Positions 15,301-30,300 of a stretch of DNA of 64,000 nt are shown piece after piece. Numbering within the stretch: the first letter of the stretch is position 1; the number at the start of each line of letters is the position of its first letter. A program made the translations under genes and the position numbers. The notes under the pieces are model-generated. The model was not told where the DNA came from, made no database searches, and was given only the letters and a program-made list of their open reading frames with translations. The stretch is from the NCBI GenBank assembly GCA_034509425.1, contig JAVTVJ010000068.1:2728001-2792000 (forward strand), given 5' to 3'. This DNA is from Eopsaltria australis (Eukaryota; Chordata; Aves; Passeriformes; Petroicidae).

Positions 15301-18300
15301 GGATTTAACTGACTTTCCATTGTATTATATAAGAAATAATTCTCATATCTGCATGACGAAAGCTAGCTATACTGTATAACCTAAAGGAGCTTGATCTTCA
15401 AAAACCCCTGTTGCCTAAAGGCCTCATAGTTAAGTACTAATAATCTTCACTCTCAACTGACCATGGGAGTCAAGAGACACGGATGGGAGGAGAAGTTGCA
15501 AAAGGACAGCTTTTGCTGGCTGAGATGGACTGGATTATGCTTATAATAAAACCATAATTGTTTACTAGTATTGATTTTTGCTGAAATACTTTTTCTTTCT
15601 GTAAATCAAATAGGTTTTCTAGTACATTGAAAATTGCTTTGTTAATTACAGGCTCAAGTTCCATTTTGGTATGAAATCGGAACTAACAAATCTCTTGGGT
15701 CTTGCTAGGTTTCCTTATGCAGATTTTAATTGGACTTACAGAACATCATCTAAACAGGGAAACTCACAACACAGAAACTCAGACCACCTCAGTGCCTCCT
15801 TACAGAGAATCTCTTGGTAAGTGCAACCTGTGCACTGTGCAGATATTTTCATATTGGTATATGGCATGGCTTTATATATATAGTATGAGTGGTGTTATTT
15901 CATTACTTACTCATATGCAACCTAAAGCTGTAATGAGTAAAGGTCATCACTAGAACATGGAATTTCTAAATTTTCTTAAAATAAGGCAAAATCAGAATAG
16001 GATTTTTTTTAATCACTTGTGTGTTTTCTTAGGCATTTAGCTAAGACCAATGACAAATGGACTGTAAATATTATGTGTTGAAATATGTTCTGGAGAACAG
16101 AATTGTAAATGCGTGCCCTCTTTCTGTGAGCAAGTTAGGCATAGATTGGGAGTTCTTGAATTTATAATATGCATGCTGTTATTAATATATTAATACAAAA
16201 ACCCTAAAAGTTGCATACAAAAGGAAATTCTTGTCCACTCATGGTAAAGAAGATGAATGACTATGTAATACCACAAATAGTGCCTAAACAGCCAAGTGCC
16301 TCCTCCTAGGTATATGTTGTGTTTATATATATATTTATATAAAGCAGATAAATGGCATTTCTGTACTGCCTCTGCTTTTGTGACACACAAGTCTTTTTAG
16401 GATAGTGCTGCTTGGATAAGCTGAGGAACATCCTGCAGAGAGGTTCCTGCTGTCTTTGGTGAGGTAACTGCAGCAAGTGTCTTTAAATTATGATGGATGT
16501 GTTGCTTTTTTAAAGCTGAGAAGCTTCAGCTGATTGATGAACAGTTTGCAGACTCCTATCCTCAGCATCAGAAATACGAATCTTTAGAAGTAAAACTTAA
16601 TGAATACAGAAAAGAGATAGAGAAGCAGCTTCAAGAAGAAATGCATCAAAAGGTATAACTCTGGTCTTTGAGGGAGACATTTGTCAATTTTGGCTTTATG
16701 CGTTGCAAACTTTTAATACTTAAGGTAAATTGAAAGAAAAGATCCAATACTTAGTTACAATAAGCACAAAAACCTAAATTAATCCAGTATCTACTGTTAA
16801 TTTGATGATAACAGTGTGTATATTTGTCATCCCCCTTTTTTGTTAAATGTGCACAGAATGTTAAGCTTTTTATTCAGATGTTAATTTGTAATACAACATT
16901 TACTTACTCTGGTTGTCTTAATTTCGTAAATTTTATCTGCTCTTTGATTATTTTGTTTTATGGAGAAGTGCTTACTCTATACCACAATTTTAATTTTCCT
17001 TCCAAGTTAAGATTTTGATGCTTGAATTTCAGTATTTCAGTGGATAGCAACTGAGAGGTGTGAATTGCTGTTGTGTAGCTTGACAGATAGTTAATTTTTA
17101 ATACTGATGAGAATTTGCATTCTATTTCAAAGCATTGCACAGAAACACTAAAGTCATAACGGGCAGTATTATGAATAATTTCTGATTTTTTTTTTTCTTC
17201 CTATAATTGAAGACAGCTCTTCTAGAGAATTTTCCTTCATTTTGGAAATAAGATTAGAATTTTGTCACATAATCCTTTGATAATCCTTCTGTCGGAAAAA
17301 TGGAGCAGAGGGAATATACTGCATCTCATTTAAATACATTTTTTTTCCTTTCCATGAATTTCTGTCAGGATCATCAGTTTATTTGGATAGAAAAAAATAC
17401 ATCAACTATATTTCATTTCAATATATTTTTCATTAATTTCTGTCAAGATCAATGGTTTATTGGGATATAAAAATGGTAATCTAATAATCAGAATTCTTCT
17501 ACACACTTTTAAAGGCACTCAGTGTAGTCATCATTTATTCAGCCAGACCTCTCTTTGCCCTTCATTCTTCATTTAGTCTTTATTCCCCAACTGTCTCTGT
17601 CTTTTTAGTATGTAAAACATGTTAATTTGTGTGTTGTTAAGTTTGTATCAGTTTAAGCAAACCAGTTGTAACAAAGGAGATGAGACTCTTAACCAGATGT
17701 AAATCTCTTCTAAAATCAATTAGCTTTACATGAATTCTTCAGCAACGTGATGTGAATTACTGTAAGACATTTCTAATCAAATTTGTATATAAACAAGTGA
17801 TGCTGTACTGTCTCACTATTTCTTTAATTTTTCACAAAATTTATGCCCACAGACCTGAATTCCTTGATCAGATGTTCCTGCTGTGCCTTTTTCACTCTTT
17901 AGTCTTTTCTCCAGTTTCACAGTTTTTCTGTCATTCTCTTTTTATTCTTTTGCTCAGTTTTTTCTCACATTTTTTGTCTTAAATGTTTGCTTTCCATTTC
18001 CTTCCACATTTTTATTGTAATTCTTTATAATGCCATTTGCCCTCACATATATTGTCCTTCACACACAGTATGGTGTCATGTTCCCAATGATTCTTCTGTG
18101 CAGTAGCAAGATTGTGCTTTCCTGTTTGTGTGCATTTACTTTTTTTTCAGTTGTGCTTTGAAGTCAGTGAATTGGGGCTTCTGTTTCTGTAACCCTCTTC
18201 AGATGAAGTTACATGTTCTACATTTTTTCACATTTCTGGCACTTCTTTTTATGTCCAGGTGAATTTCTTTGCTTTCTGAGCAATTCAGGGTGTGGTGTTT

Positions 18301-21300
18301 CTGCCATTTCTTGAATCACAAGTCGAAAGGGGCAAGTGTCAGAAGAGGAGTAAAAGCCTCTGGCCATTTCTTAATTCCAAGCAGAGTATCACTCCTGCAG
18401 TGTGTTTTTCTTCATAGGCTTCTGTTCTTCTCTTGTCTAAAGCTGATAGTTTTGTGTAAGATCTGCTTTGGGATGCCAGATAAACACATGAAAACTATGT
18501 GAGATATGCAGATAGTATGTGCTGAAGATACTTTTATCACAGTAATTAATTTTGATCAATGTATCATTTCCTAACAAGAATTTCAAGGTGATATTTTGAT
18601 TTGTCTTAGGAGGAATTGTTGTTGCTGATTTGAAGATGGCCCTTTTTAACCCTCTCTTCCTCCTTTGTGTAAAAGCTTGAACATTTTAAAGAAGTTGAAA
18701 TAGCAAAGATTAAGATGGAGGAGAAAGCACAGACGCAGAAAGAAATCTCTGAGTTGCGCCATGAGTTAGAGAAGACACATCAAGCAAAGTCTGAAGCCTT
18801 GATTTCTCGTGAAAAGAATGCTATTGAGAGGCTTCAAAGGCAACAAGAGGTAAAGTTCCAAATAATTTTTTCCTAATCTATTGCAAAATTATTCAGTGAG
18901 TTGGTCAGTCTGTTCTTTTGTCTTTGAGAGATTTACCTTCCAATCTTACTTGGCTTATTAGGGAAAGCTTAGAATTCATGTTTTTTCTTATAAACAGGGG
19001 AATGCATTTAGCAAGTGCAAGAATGAGTATGGTTAAACATGGCTGGAAAAGGGGCAGTTCTGCAAGCTGGGATTTAAATGTAATAAATACTTTTAAATCT
19101 GTTTTAATAATTTTGCTGAATTTAGATCACTGTTTTTTTTTCACAGAAAGTTGACCATAGCTTTTAGTTACACTCTTAAGTTCTTTTAGATGCTAAGAAG
19201 ACTCTCACCTAAATGGAATAAATAGCTTGTATGGTACAGATATGCTGCTTCTGTTTATATATTGAACATTATGAATAACCACCATCTTTACTGTAAGCAT
19301 TCCATTTCATTTTTTTGAACGCTTGTGTTGATGAGTTACTCCTCTGGGCTGTTAACTCTTTGTGTTTTGCCAGGGTAGTAACTGTTGCTACAGCACACAA
19401 TAATTTGTGTGTAGTTCTCAACTGCTTTGCCCAATCTCAGTTTTTGAAAGAATAGTTTGTTTGCTCTTCTGTTACCTGTTTGCCTTGCCACCTCCCTGTT
19501 ACCTGCAGTAGACCTTCATATCCAAGTAACAGTCATCCACAAATGCTTACCATATTTTCACTTTGGTGTGGTGGTTTTATGGTTTTGTTTGTCTTGTTTT
19601 TTTTCCCCGAGAATATATGGTATTGGTTAACAAAGCAGGTCTCCATATAAATTGTTACAATATTAAACATTTTATCACCATGCTATGAATTTATTTCATA
19701 GTTATGTCCTTTGAAGCTGACAAGAAAACACCTGTGTTATGCTAGCAGTCTTCTTCTGTGGGCATGAAATTAATTCAGTAATTAAAAAAACCTCTACCAA
19801 TGACTAGATCAATATATCTGTCAAGTACTGTGTATAAATATTTAATTTCTCTTGTCAGTTTCTGCACCCACTAAGAACTTTGTTTCATTTACCTAGGGAT
19901 TCTTTTAACAGAGTTCATGTATATATTTACATTAAAGATGTCAAGTCATTTAACCCTTCACTATGATGACTTTATGTCCAGGAAATGTGGCTTGAGAAAT
20001 TGCTCTATTTTTTCTACCAGGAGCAGCAGCTGAATCTGTCAGCGCTTTCAAAGTTGATATAAGGGTCCATATGGCAAAACCATAATTTTCTTCTTACCCT
20101 TTTTTTTTGAGAGAGAAATAATGTCTTTTGTGCTTAAGGGCAAAAAAAAGCCATTTTTATTAATATGAAGATATGTTGATTTTGGTATAAGTGTTCAACA
20201 TATGGAGAATCCCTTTTACAATTTTTTATGAGTTCTATAAATTAAACTGCAAAAACTGAAAGGCTGTTGTTTTACTCAGTTTCAGTTTTAAGTCACATTT
20301 TATCAGTGGGTTTTGGTATTCTTTTCTTCAATTACATTTTTGTGATGAACATACAAAACTTGTGTATCAAAAAAAGTCAAGTGTGGGAACATGTTTATTC
20401 TGTAATTTTTTAAGCAATTTTTTCTTCTACATGAGCTCTAATCAGTGCTATTTCTTAAGGGAAATGTGTTTATGGGGAGGCAGAAGTGACTCCGTCTAAA
20501 ACATTTTTACTCTGAGTGAAAGTAGAAAGGAAATTAAAAAAAGATACTTAAAATCGATTCTGGATGTTATTTCATATAATGACTGTAATAAATAGTATAT
20601 ATGGAGTAAGATCAGTCAGTCCCTGGAGAAGATCCTTATAAGTTTGAGTGTGTTAAACAGTAAGTGAAGTTTTACAGTGAAGTAAAACTAAGGATAATAT
20701 TTTGTGATTCAGATAGAAGCAAAGGAAGTGTATGCCCAGAGACAAAGTCTCTTGAAAGATATTGAAGCCATAAGGACCAGGGAGGCAGAACTGAAGCAAA
20801 GGATGGAGGCATTTGAAATGTAAGTTGTTGAAGAATGTGTACAATGCTAAATGATGCTTCTGCAAAACTTGCCTCAAGATGCTTCTGTTTCTGTGATGTT
20901 GAAATAGATTATATATCCCAGAAGTTGTTTTACATTTTGAGCAGTATTGTGTACTGTCCCTATTAGTAGGGATGCCCCATACAAAAAGATGTTTCTGGTT
21001 TTTTTTCTATTCCGCCTCATCCAACCAAAACAGTTCAGCATTGCTTTGCAGGCAAGGAACCAGATGTTTACTTTCAAGTGCTTAAATTAAAAACACTCAA
21101 CCCCCAAACAACACAGTATGTAACCCTAACACTCATGAGATATGCACATTAATATTTTGCTTCATTAGTCCTATGTTTTGGGGTTGATTTTTTTTTTATT
21201 ATTTGTCCTTAATAAGATTAGTTTTCTTTAGTTAAATAAAAAAAGTAACTAAGACATTTTTGGCCAAACATTCAATGCTACTTAATGTTGTTTCTTTGTT

Positions 21301-24300
21301 ATCTGTTTTTCATAGCAAAATGAGCATCCTGCTAACAAAAATTTGGGGTTTTTATCAACCCAGCAGAGGGTGCTGATAGAATAGCATGCTCAGCACTCTT
21401 TCCTCTGAAGTGTTTCTGGTGTGGGAAACTGAGCCAGGGTTAACCCGGGATAGCTGCATAATTGATTGGTACTGAATTTTAAATGGGGCAATTTAGTTTG
21501 TCACATTTCCATGCTCTTAATGAACTACAGTGACAGAGTCTGATGATGATTTCAAATTGCTGTAGTATTCCAAGCAAGCACGTTGCCCTTTGATGTCTAT
21601 AAATGTTATTGTAAAAAAGAAACAAAACCTCAAACTAAAGCTTTGACTTTATATTTGGTCTTGTCTGTATATTTCTGGATATTTCAGCACCCAGAAAGTT
21701 CAGGAGGAGAAAAATAAAGCTATAGAAGATGCACTGCGACGTCGTGAGGTTGCTGTGAAGAACATAGAGGAGACATACGACCAAAAGCTGAAGACAGAAC
21801 TCTTAAAGTAAATTTTTCTTTTATCTGTAATAGAACACGTGGTATTTCCTATGAAAACAAAATAATAAATTCTATAGGATTTATTTTGGAAAGCATAGCA
21901 AAGCAAGGACTTTGAAAATGTGCACTAATGTTTTTTATTTTAGTCAGATTGAATTTTTTACATTACTGCTTAGCTATTTGCTAGTAAGTTTACTATAGAA
22001 AATGATTCTCTTTTGGTTATAGGTTATATTATTGCTGTCATTTAAGTTCTGTGTTGGTATTTGGAAAAGAGATCTGACATCAGCTTGTATATTTAGACAA
22101 GAGGATCTGAAGCAGTATTAGTTACTTCCTTTGACCACAGTTAAAAGAACTGACCATTTTATGAATGCAGAAGAGGCATGAAGGGGAAATCAGCGTTAAA
22201 GAAATGTTACAAGTTTCTTGGAAAAGGGAGGAGAGACACACTAGTCCATTGTGCAGACAGACTGACTCTTACTTTCACCCCTTCCCATTTTTGAAGAGGG
22301 ATTCTCTGATATAGATCTCCCTCTTTTATTTCCTACCTTCTGCTTCAACCTGGTCTTAAGGAATTGGCACGGATCTGTGACTTCTTCTGGGGTGTTGCAG
22401 TGGGCCTATCCTAACTTTGCTATTGTACTTTCCTATAGTATCTTGGTCACTTGAAGGGTTCCTTGATACTTCAATGCAGACAAGTGTTGACATGTCATGA
22501 AACTGTCTCAGGCAGTTAAACCAAGTGACTGATGTATCATTACTTTTTATTGCAAGCCAGTGAACAATATTATCTGTGTTCATAGGTCTTTAAACTAAAG
22601 AGCAAAGATGTTGATAGTAGGTTTTGATAAAAATAATCCCTCAGCATTTGATGGTTTTATTAGAGAACAGTGAAATGAAACTAATTGACTCACCTTGGCA
22701 TGTTATTTTATCTAGTCTGTAACAGCTAGTTACAAATAGTGATTGCAAAGTCCTTTCAGTACATGAGGAGAAGCAAAGCATTTTAAGGATAAACTGCTGC
22801 TTGGCTTATTTTATCAACATACAAAATATTTTAAGGCATGCTGCAGGTGCTCAGAAAGTCAAGATCCATGTCCTTTTGTCCCAAATCACTGATGAAAAGT
22901 ATTAAAGAACTACTGTTTATTGTACAGAAGTAAGGATGCTTGCTAGCAAGTAAATCTTTTTTATTTTTGCAGTAAACATTAAATGCCATATTTGGGAGAA
23001 GGATCTGAGTGGTCTGGACCATTTTCAGAAATGCAGGAGGATGGATTTGGCTATATCTGAAACTATTTATAATTATGTCTCAGTCATGTAGAATGCTGAG
23101 CTTTCTTAGCTTCTGAAAATTCCAGTACAATGGAATGGCACAGTTGGATAAATACTAGGCTATGCATAATGGTGTACCTGGGCAGTGCTCAGTGTCTGGC
23201 TGATGACTGGTGGTGTGCAGAGGACCCCTGGGGCCACTTCTGGGGCCCTTTTTGTCCAACATCTTCATCTGGATGTGGGCACAGGGCATCCTCAGCTTTG
23301 AATATGAAGCTTAATTAAGAGGAATAATTTCCACAACAAATGGCAGAGTTTCAGTTCAGGCAGACTTTGACGAGGTTGGGAATTGTGCCAGTGCAAATCT
23401 TAGGAATTTTAACAAGGAAAACTGCAAAGCTCAGTGCTCAGGGCAGAATAGCCCTATGAGGTTGTATAAGTGGGGAAAAGGACTGAGGAGCTGCATTTCT
23501 GAAGAGGATGTGGATGAGTTACAGTGAATGACAGGTTGATGATGAGCCAGCAGCCTGCTCTAGCAAATAAGGCAAACAGTATGATGGGTAAGGTTAGAAG
23601 CAGCATGGCCAGCAGACTGGGGGAACTTACTGTCCCTTGAACGGTACTGGGGAAGGCTGTGCTGGGAATACCATGCCCAGGTTTGGGCTCCCCAATTCAA
23701 AAAAGTCATGAAGAAACTGGAAAGGGCCTGGTAAAGTCTGTCAGGATAGTCCATTTGAGTTGGACTCTCAAATGTGACCTCTCAGTTCACATGGCAGGGG
23801 CTGGAGGTTGCAGCTTGGGAGATTTAGCTTGAATGTAAGGAAAAAAATCCACTGTGAGAGTAGTGCAGCATTGGTACAGATCATCCAGGGAGATGGTGAA
23901 TATATGTTCTTTGAGGTTTTCAGGACTTTACTAGGAAGAGCCACATCTACCCTGCTGTACAGGTGGCAATAGTCAGGCTTTTTGAGGAGGTAGTTGTATG
24001 AGATGCTTGGCAGGGCCCTCTCCAACCATTTTGGTGACTCTGTGATAGTTAATTTAATCAATAAATAATTGTGTGATTATAAAGGAAAGAATGGAATTAA
24101 CACAAATGCCTGTGCATGTGTGCACACACATCCTTTGGGAATACATAATTCTTTTTGTTTCTAGATATCAGCTTGAATTAAAAGAAGAATACATAGCCAG
24201 AACCAATAAAGTTACTGAAGATGAGAAAAAAAATAAAGGTAATAATCTGTCTGAGATTGACAAAGTACCTGTTTATCTTTAGAGCTTTTACTATCATCTG

Positions 24301-27300
24301 CTATACCACTATTACTGAACAGTCCTGGTGTTCAGTGGTATAAGGGACAGAAAAGCCATCAGAACAGATGACAGTTCAGCAACAGTGACACTTAGCAACT
24401 CATTGCTGTTCAGAATGCAGTGGGAATCATAAACTGCTGCTTTGCACAGAGGCTGCAAAGCATTCCTGGCTTTTCAATGTCCCATTTCCTTTGGAAGTCC
24501 TACTAGCTTATTCAGGCTTTAGCCGAACTCTGCTACTGTACGCTGGCACAGTTGCCAGTTTCTGCATTTCTTGTGTACAAGATGTTTAATTAGAGCTTGC
24601 AGAAGAAAGCCAGAACAGATAAGTGTTAGACTTTTAAATTAGGAACGTGTAAGAAATAATATATAACAGGGCACATGAATTTGTTTTACTTAATTCTAAA
24701 TGTGTATGTGCATATGTATGCATTTATATATACAGCACGATTTACTTAATTTTGAAGGTGTGTGTATGATAGTCATTTTTATGTCTTAAATTAAATTGAA
24801 TTTTGGGCTTAGCAGCTCAAAACTGATTTCTGCTGATACAGTTTTCTACTGTAATACTCCATTAATTTTAATTCAGCATTTGTAATCCTCCCTGCAGAGA
24901 AAGCTGCGCTTTTGCAAGAAGAAGCCATTGCTGTTAATTCAAAAAAGGAGGAACTCAAGCAAGCTGTATCACGCACCAAAGAGCTTGAGGTAATTCTAAA
25001 TAAGAATTTAAAGAAGCCTGTATTCTAATTGATGTAGTTGAGGTATGTTACCAAAAAAAAAGAAAATGTGAAATAAAAATAATTGTTCATAAGCTTCTAA
25101 ACTGTTCTTTATCTGCAGCTGGATTTGGAGTCAGCGAAGGCCCAGGTTCTGTTGGTAAATAAACAGAATCAGTTGTTGACAGAAAAACTGAAAGAGGTGT
25201 CAGACTATCCTTTGCTAAAAGAGGAGAAATTGGAGCTCCAAGTGCAGAATAAACTTCTTAGACAGCAGTTGGATGAGACTCGGAGTGAGAACCAGCATCT
25301 TCGAGACAGTCAGTGTGAATGATACAGTTATTTTCTTGTTTATGTTTCTCTACAAGTATTTGTTTAGAAGTAAATTTTCATTAAAATGTTTTCTTTTTAT
25401 TATGCTTGCTAGTAGTTTGCATGAAGCCCAAGCTAGTGCTTACATATAATTGAACAGTCCTTGGCATAAGTTTATTTTCTTTTATATGTCCATATGGGAG
25501 AAATCCTGAATTAAGTGGTAGCTGTAATATGGAAGGATATCCCTTTCACCCTCTGAAAAAAGCAGTGCAATTTTTCTAACCATAGCATTAGTATGGTTAA
25601 TAATGGTAAAAGAACACGGCATCATTATTTCAGTGCTTGCCTGACTACAGCAATAAAGTACATAAAAGTACAAAGTACTTTTAATGTGCATTTGAGATTA
25701 CAGGAGAGTAGAGGTATATGTGCAGTTATGTAAGGTAAGGATATGTATTTTTCTTCCAGTGTAGGACAGTCTGGGTCTAGTTCTTGAAGGACTACACCAA
25801 GGAAGGTATTAGTCCTTTGTAAAAGAAAGAAGAAAAATATCCCAAAGTACTTTATTCAGGCAAAGCCTTGTTATTTTCCTAAAATCAAATCAGCTTTACA
25901 TGTTCACGGAGTATCGTGTAGGAAGGTGCACCCTCATTTTTCTTTGTCTGAGTGTCCAGTGTTTCCCTTTTGGGGTAGAGCTGTCCCAGCCCTCAGCAGA
26001 GTACCTGGCCTGCCAAGTGGAGCTGAGGAGAGTGGAGCATGCTAAGAAGCTGGTGCTGGATGAATTTGAAAGTCACAAGCAGATGTTGGAAAAACAGCTA
26101 CAAAGTGAGGTAAATTATTATTTCTAAATTATTTGAATATTTTCTTCTTCCTGTCATCTCTTTCACAGTTATCCATCTGCCTGTGCAGGCCGTTTGGTGT
26201 GCAGTTACAGGAATTGTTTGTACTGTGCTTATTTTTATGTAAACAACTCTAAAGAAAACAAAACATCACCACATCAAAAAACTACCAAAAAAAAATAAAA
26301 CCAGCCCAGCATAACCAAAGTAAATGTTACTGAGTCAAAAAATTGTCAATGCTGACTTTCAGTAATAACTATGTGTATATGGTCTGACTGGACCTGAAAA
26401 ACATTTAGAAACCAAGTATTTGGCCAATTGAGATTATTCTTGTCATTTGAATTACACTAGTTTTTGTTTTTCTCTTGATCTATAGGTTGAGCGTTGTGCC
26501 CAGTTAAAGGCTCAGCTGTTAGACTCTGAAGCTACTGTCAGGAAGTTAAACATGCAGGTTGAAGAGCTGAAACTGCAAGTGAAACAAACACAGGCAGGTT
26601 TGTATCTTACACCAGAGCTATCCTTTATGAAGGACAAGTGTAAGAAGTTCCAGAAGCTTAAAAAAGTTGCAGTTGCATAGAGCTAACTCATCACCAGGGT
26701 GTAGATTTTAAGTTTAAAATCAAAATGTGGTTAAAGCTCAGTTTAAAAAGCAGACCCATTACAACCTCCTTTCAGAAAACAAACGTATAGGAGGAAGGGA
26801 AAATACTCCTTCCTGAGCTTTATCTTGTATGGACATGAGAAACAGGGGCACTTCCATAAAGCAATTCAGTCTGCGGAAGAAATGTACTTTTAAAGAGGCC
26901 TGTCTATCACATTGCTAATATCAAGTATTATAAACAACAGGGTTGTTATGTATATTTAATGTAAAAAATACAGAATTCAATTCTACAATGATTATACATT
27001 ACATACAATCTATATTGCCTCATAGTTCAGTATATGAAATATTTTATATTATTCACTGGACTGATACGTATTTATTAATTTATGGTACACGTATCGGTAC
27101 CATTTGGAATTGGAAATTTGTTATATCAAAATAGCAAATATATATTTTAATTAAACGACTGAAAGTACTGTAGGAACTTTTATTTTACATCAGAGTTAAT
27201 GAAGTCATTGAAGAACCATTTATGTAGAATAAAAACAAGGTTGTAGATTTGCTGAGAAAAGATAACAGCCCTATAGATAGGTCATTTGGGCTTATTGAAG

Positions 27301-30300
27301 CATGCAAATGCAAGGAAGCAGACAACCCAAAACATTCAATTTAACTGACAATTGTAGAGTACTTTTAATGAAAAAAAAAAAAAAAACCAACTAAGCGTTT
27401 TCTATGTGCTGTGTGGTTTTTCTCCAGAATTCTTTTTTTAATCTAAATAAAGGGAAACTGTTAAGACTTGTGACATGCCTGTGTTCTTTAGATTTTAACA
27501 ACATGATTAGATATAATGTGTCCAAAGTGGTAATGTTTCTTGTGTTTATTTATTTACTTAAACGTAATTTTAAAAATAACATTGTAGAGTGCATACTTAA
27601 AGGTAGTTTTACGTGGAAGAATTATATGTATTTTAAAAATAGCAGTGGTAACTTGCAGCTTTGAAGCTACATTAAAAATACGTTTAAATTAAATAAATTT
27701 CAATTAAACCAATAAATTCTCGAAATGTAAGCCAATTCCGTGGTAGAATCGTTTGGATCAAATTGGAATTCAAATGCCACGTTTTACTACTTTTGCTCTG
27801 TCGTGGGTCTCCCTCTCTCTCTGTAGTGTCACACACTTTCTCTTGCTGCCTTTTAGCTCTGGAGAATGAGGTGTATCGGAACCCAAAGCCGTCGCTTGTC
27901 GACCGCTCCGTCCTCGACTTCCTTGGTGACCGGCTAGTGCCCCACGACATTTACGTGGACGGGGCGTTCCTGAGGAGCCCGGTTGTGCCCAGTGTGGGGA
28001 TGGGCAGTGCTGTGCCAGGGCCTGGCTGTCGCCAGCAGCTGCAGCCACGCAGCTCTTCCCCAGACTCTGATCTGGAGTGTGTCGCGCGGGCCCGCGCCAG
28101 GGTCAAGGAGCTGGAAAAGGAGGCCGAGTACTTGGAAGAAGCCTACAGGAGTTACCAGCACAGAGTCATGCAGAATGCAGCAGTAAGCAGAACACCAAGG
28201 AAGATGCAGTCTCGTTTAATTCTGCAGTGTCCTCTTAGTAGACCCGCTTTGGCTACCCAGCAGGAGCTGCGAGAGGATAATCCCAGCTCCCCACATTCCC
28301 CTCTGAGCAGCCCAAGACATGAAGAACACATCAAAAGAGCTGGGCAGGTCGATCTTTTTAAAACTCCCTTAACGCCACCACACAGAGGAGCATCTTCTTC
28401 GAGGCGCCTTTCTTCTACTCCCATTCCCAAACCGAAGAGAGACCTCAGTGACAAAATTCCAGATGGTAAGTCACAATTGTTAATGGAGTGCAGTGATGGG
28501 TTTTACTTACTGTTCCTCTTGTGCTCTGGGAACAGAAAGATTTAGCAGTGTTAGTCTTTCACTCGTTATTTGCTAAGCTGCAGGAGAAATTAGGAGAGGT
28601 GGTTTTGCAGGAGACAATATACCAGCTGCTTGGAAACAAGTACAGGAGAAGTATGTTGAGGGAAGTTAAATATGCTCTAGGGAGCTTTCAAGAGAAGACT
28701 ACACCATATAAATCCCTACAGGTGTAACCTCATGATATGCAGAATTTCATTCAAAACTTGCTATTAAGTATAACTACTTTGTGACATTAATTGTAATTTC
28801 TTAACCCTTCTGTATTTCTAACCTTTCATTTAACTGTTGTAGTTAAAGTGTGTGGCAGAAGATGTCTTTGGCTTCTCTTAAATTGAGCTTTCCAGTCTGA
28901 AAGGCCCAGATTTCCTTTTGTTTGTTCTTTTTGCTGTGATATCTTTATAAAATGCTCCTGAGCAATTGTGAAGAAGGATTAAGTGTTTGGTCATGATTGG
29001 AAAATTTTAATTTGCTATTAATATCACAGTTTCTAATAATTGCTTAGTGGGTTTTTTTTGTTTTTTTTTAAGGAGAGTACTTAGAAAAGCAAGCAAAATA
29101 GAAACAAAATTTAAAAAAATCTGTTGTCTCAAATCTGCTACATCTGCTTCTTGAGTGATGCAGTTTTTTCACTCTGGCTCAAAGTGGATTTAATAGGATG
29201 AAAAAATGAGCCAGTAACAAAAAAAAAAAAAATATAATGATCACCTTCTCCATGAAGGAAGGTTGAATACAAGGGCAGCATAGTTTGGAAGAGAGGTGGC
29301 TGAGATGTGCTGTGGGAAATTTGGAATACAATGAGTGATGTGGAAAAGGTGAAAAGGGATCAGTTGATTACTGCTTCACAGACCCCAGCATCCCGTGACA
29401 TTGCAAGGAAATAAAAGGAAATGATTTTTCATACCATGAGTAAGTTGTGTAATTCATTGCTTCTGTGGGAACAAGTATAGATGCAGGAATAAAGCTTCTC
29501 TGTCAGGAGGATCCAAAAAAGTATCGATTGAAGAAAGATTGGGGTGAGTGTTGCCAGAAGTAAGATACGAGTATTCTCCTTTTTCAATTTTAGTTTGTTT
29601 TTGTTTGGTAATGGGCACTGTTAGAAACAGGTTACAAACACTGATTGCTTTAGGCTGGCCCTGTGTTTCTGCACGTAGGGCATCATACTCTGTTACTGAA
29701 AACATGTTTGAGACTTGAACTTCCAAAGCAATCTTTCTCTCTGTCAGCTTCTGTATAAAGTACCCACAGGCTATTTATTTAGCACTGCACACAGATTAAA
29801 TCTTTCATAATAGTAGGATTTTGTTGAAAAATTAGGAAATGTTAAAACTAGAGGTGTGTGCATAACCTGAACAATCCTTCCTGTCTTTGTACTTTTCAGA
29901 AGCTAGTTACAGGATGGCAGATCTCTTTTTTTCCATTGGATCTGTTCTTTGCTTAATGCACAAAGCTGACTGGTTCTGGAGAGGGGTGAGTTGAATAACA
30001 AAGGAGTGCATTGCCAGACTCAGGAGTTAAAGAAATGGAGTGGTGTGGAGTGTAGGGAACCAGGCTGCAGCTGGGTGATGGGATCTTAAGGTTAGCTTCA
30101 GTGCTAACGGGGTGTTAGTGGGATTTGTCAGCTCCCGCTTTGGTTGCTTCCCCTCTGAGATGTCACTTCTCTCTCATGAGTCTTCTGAGGAGTGCTTTTA
30201 TATTGGTGTAGATATATTATGCTTTTCTGCTAGAGATGACTGAAGCAGCAGGTGTGATTTTGCTAGAAAACTCTTAAGTCCTTCTGGAAGCTTCTGTGGA

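Larger units (their letters stand above)
16516..26597 (+). other. OFD1: OFD1 exons encoding the main coiled-coil region
   Basis: Nine exons (16516-16652 to 26486-26597) encode an almost unbroken Lys/Glu/Gln/Leu-rich helix with heptad spacing. Landmarks that match the family are [80 protein letters not shown] and [15 protein letters not shown]. Phase changes between exons (0, 2, 1) are all compatible. Known for the family: this part targets the protein to centrosomes and satellites. Confidence 0.88.

Noticed and set aside
27770..28454. Minus-strand open frames opposite the large OFD1 exon
   Set aside because: They mirror a GC-rich, well-supported coding exon on the plus strand.
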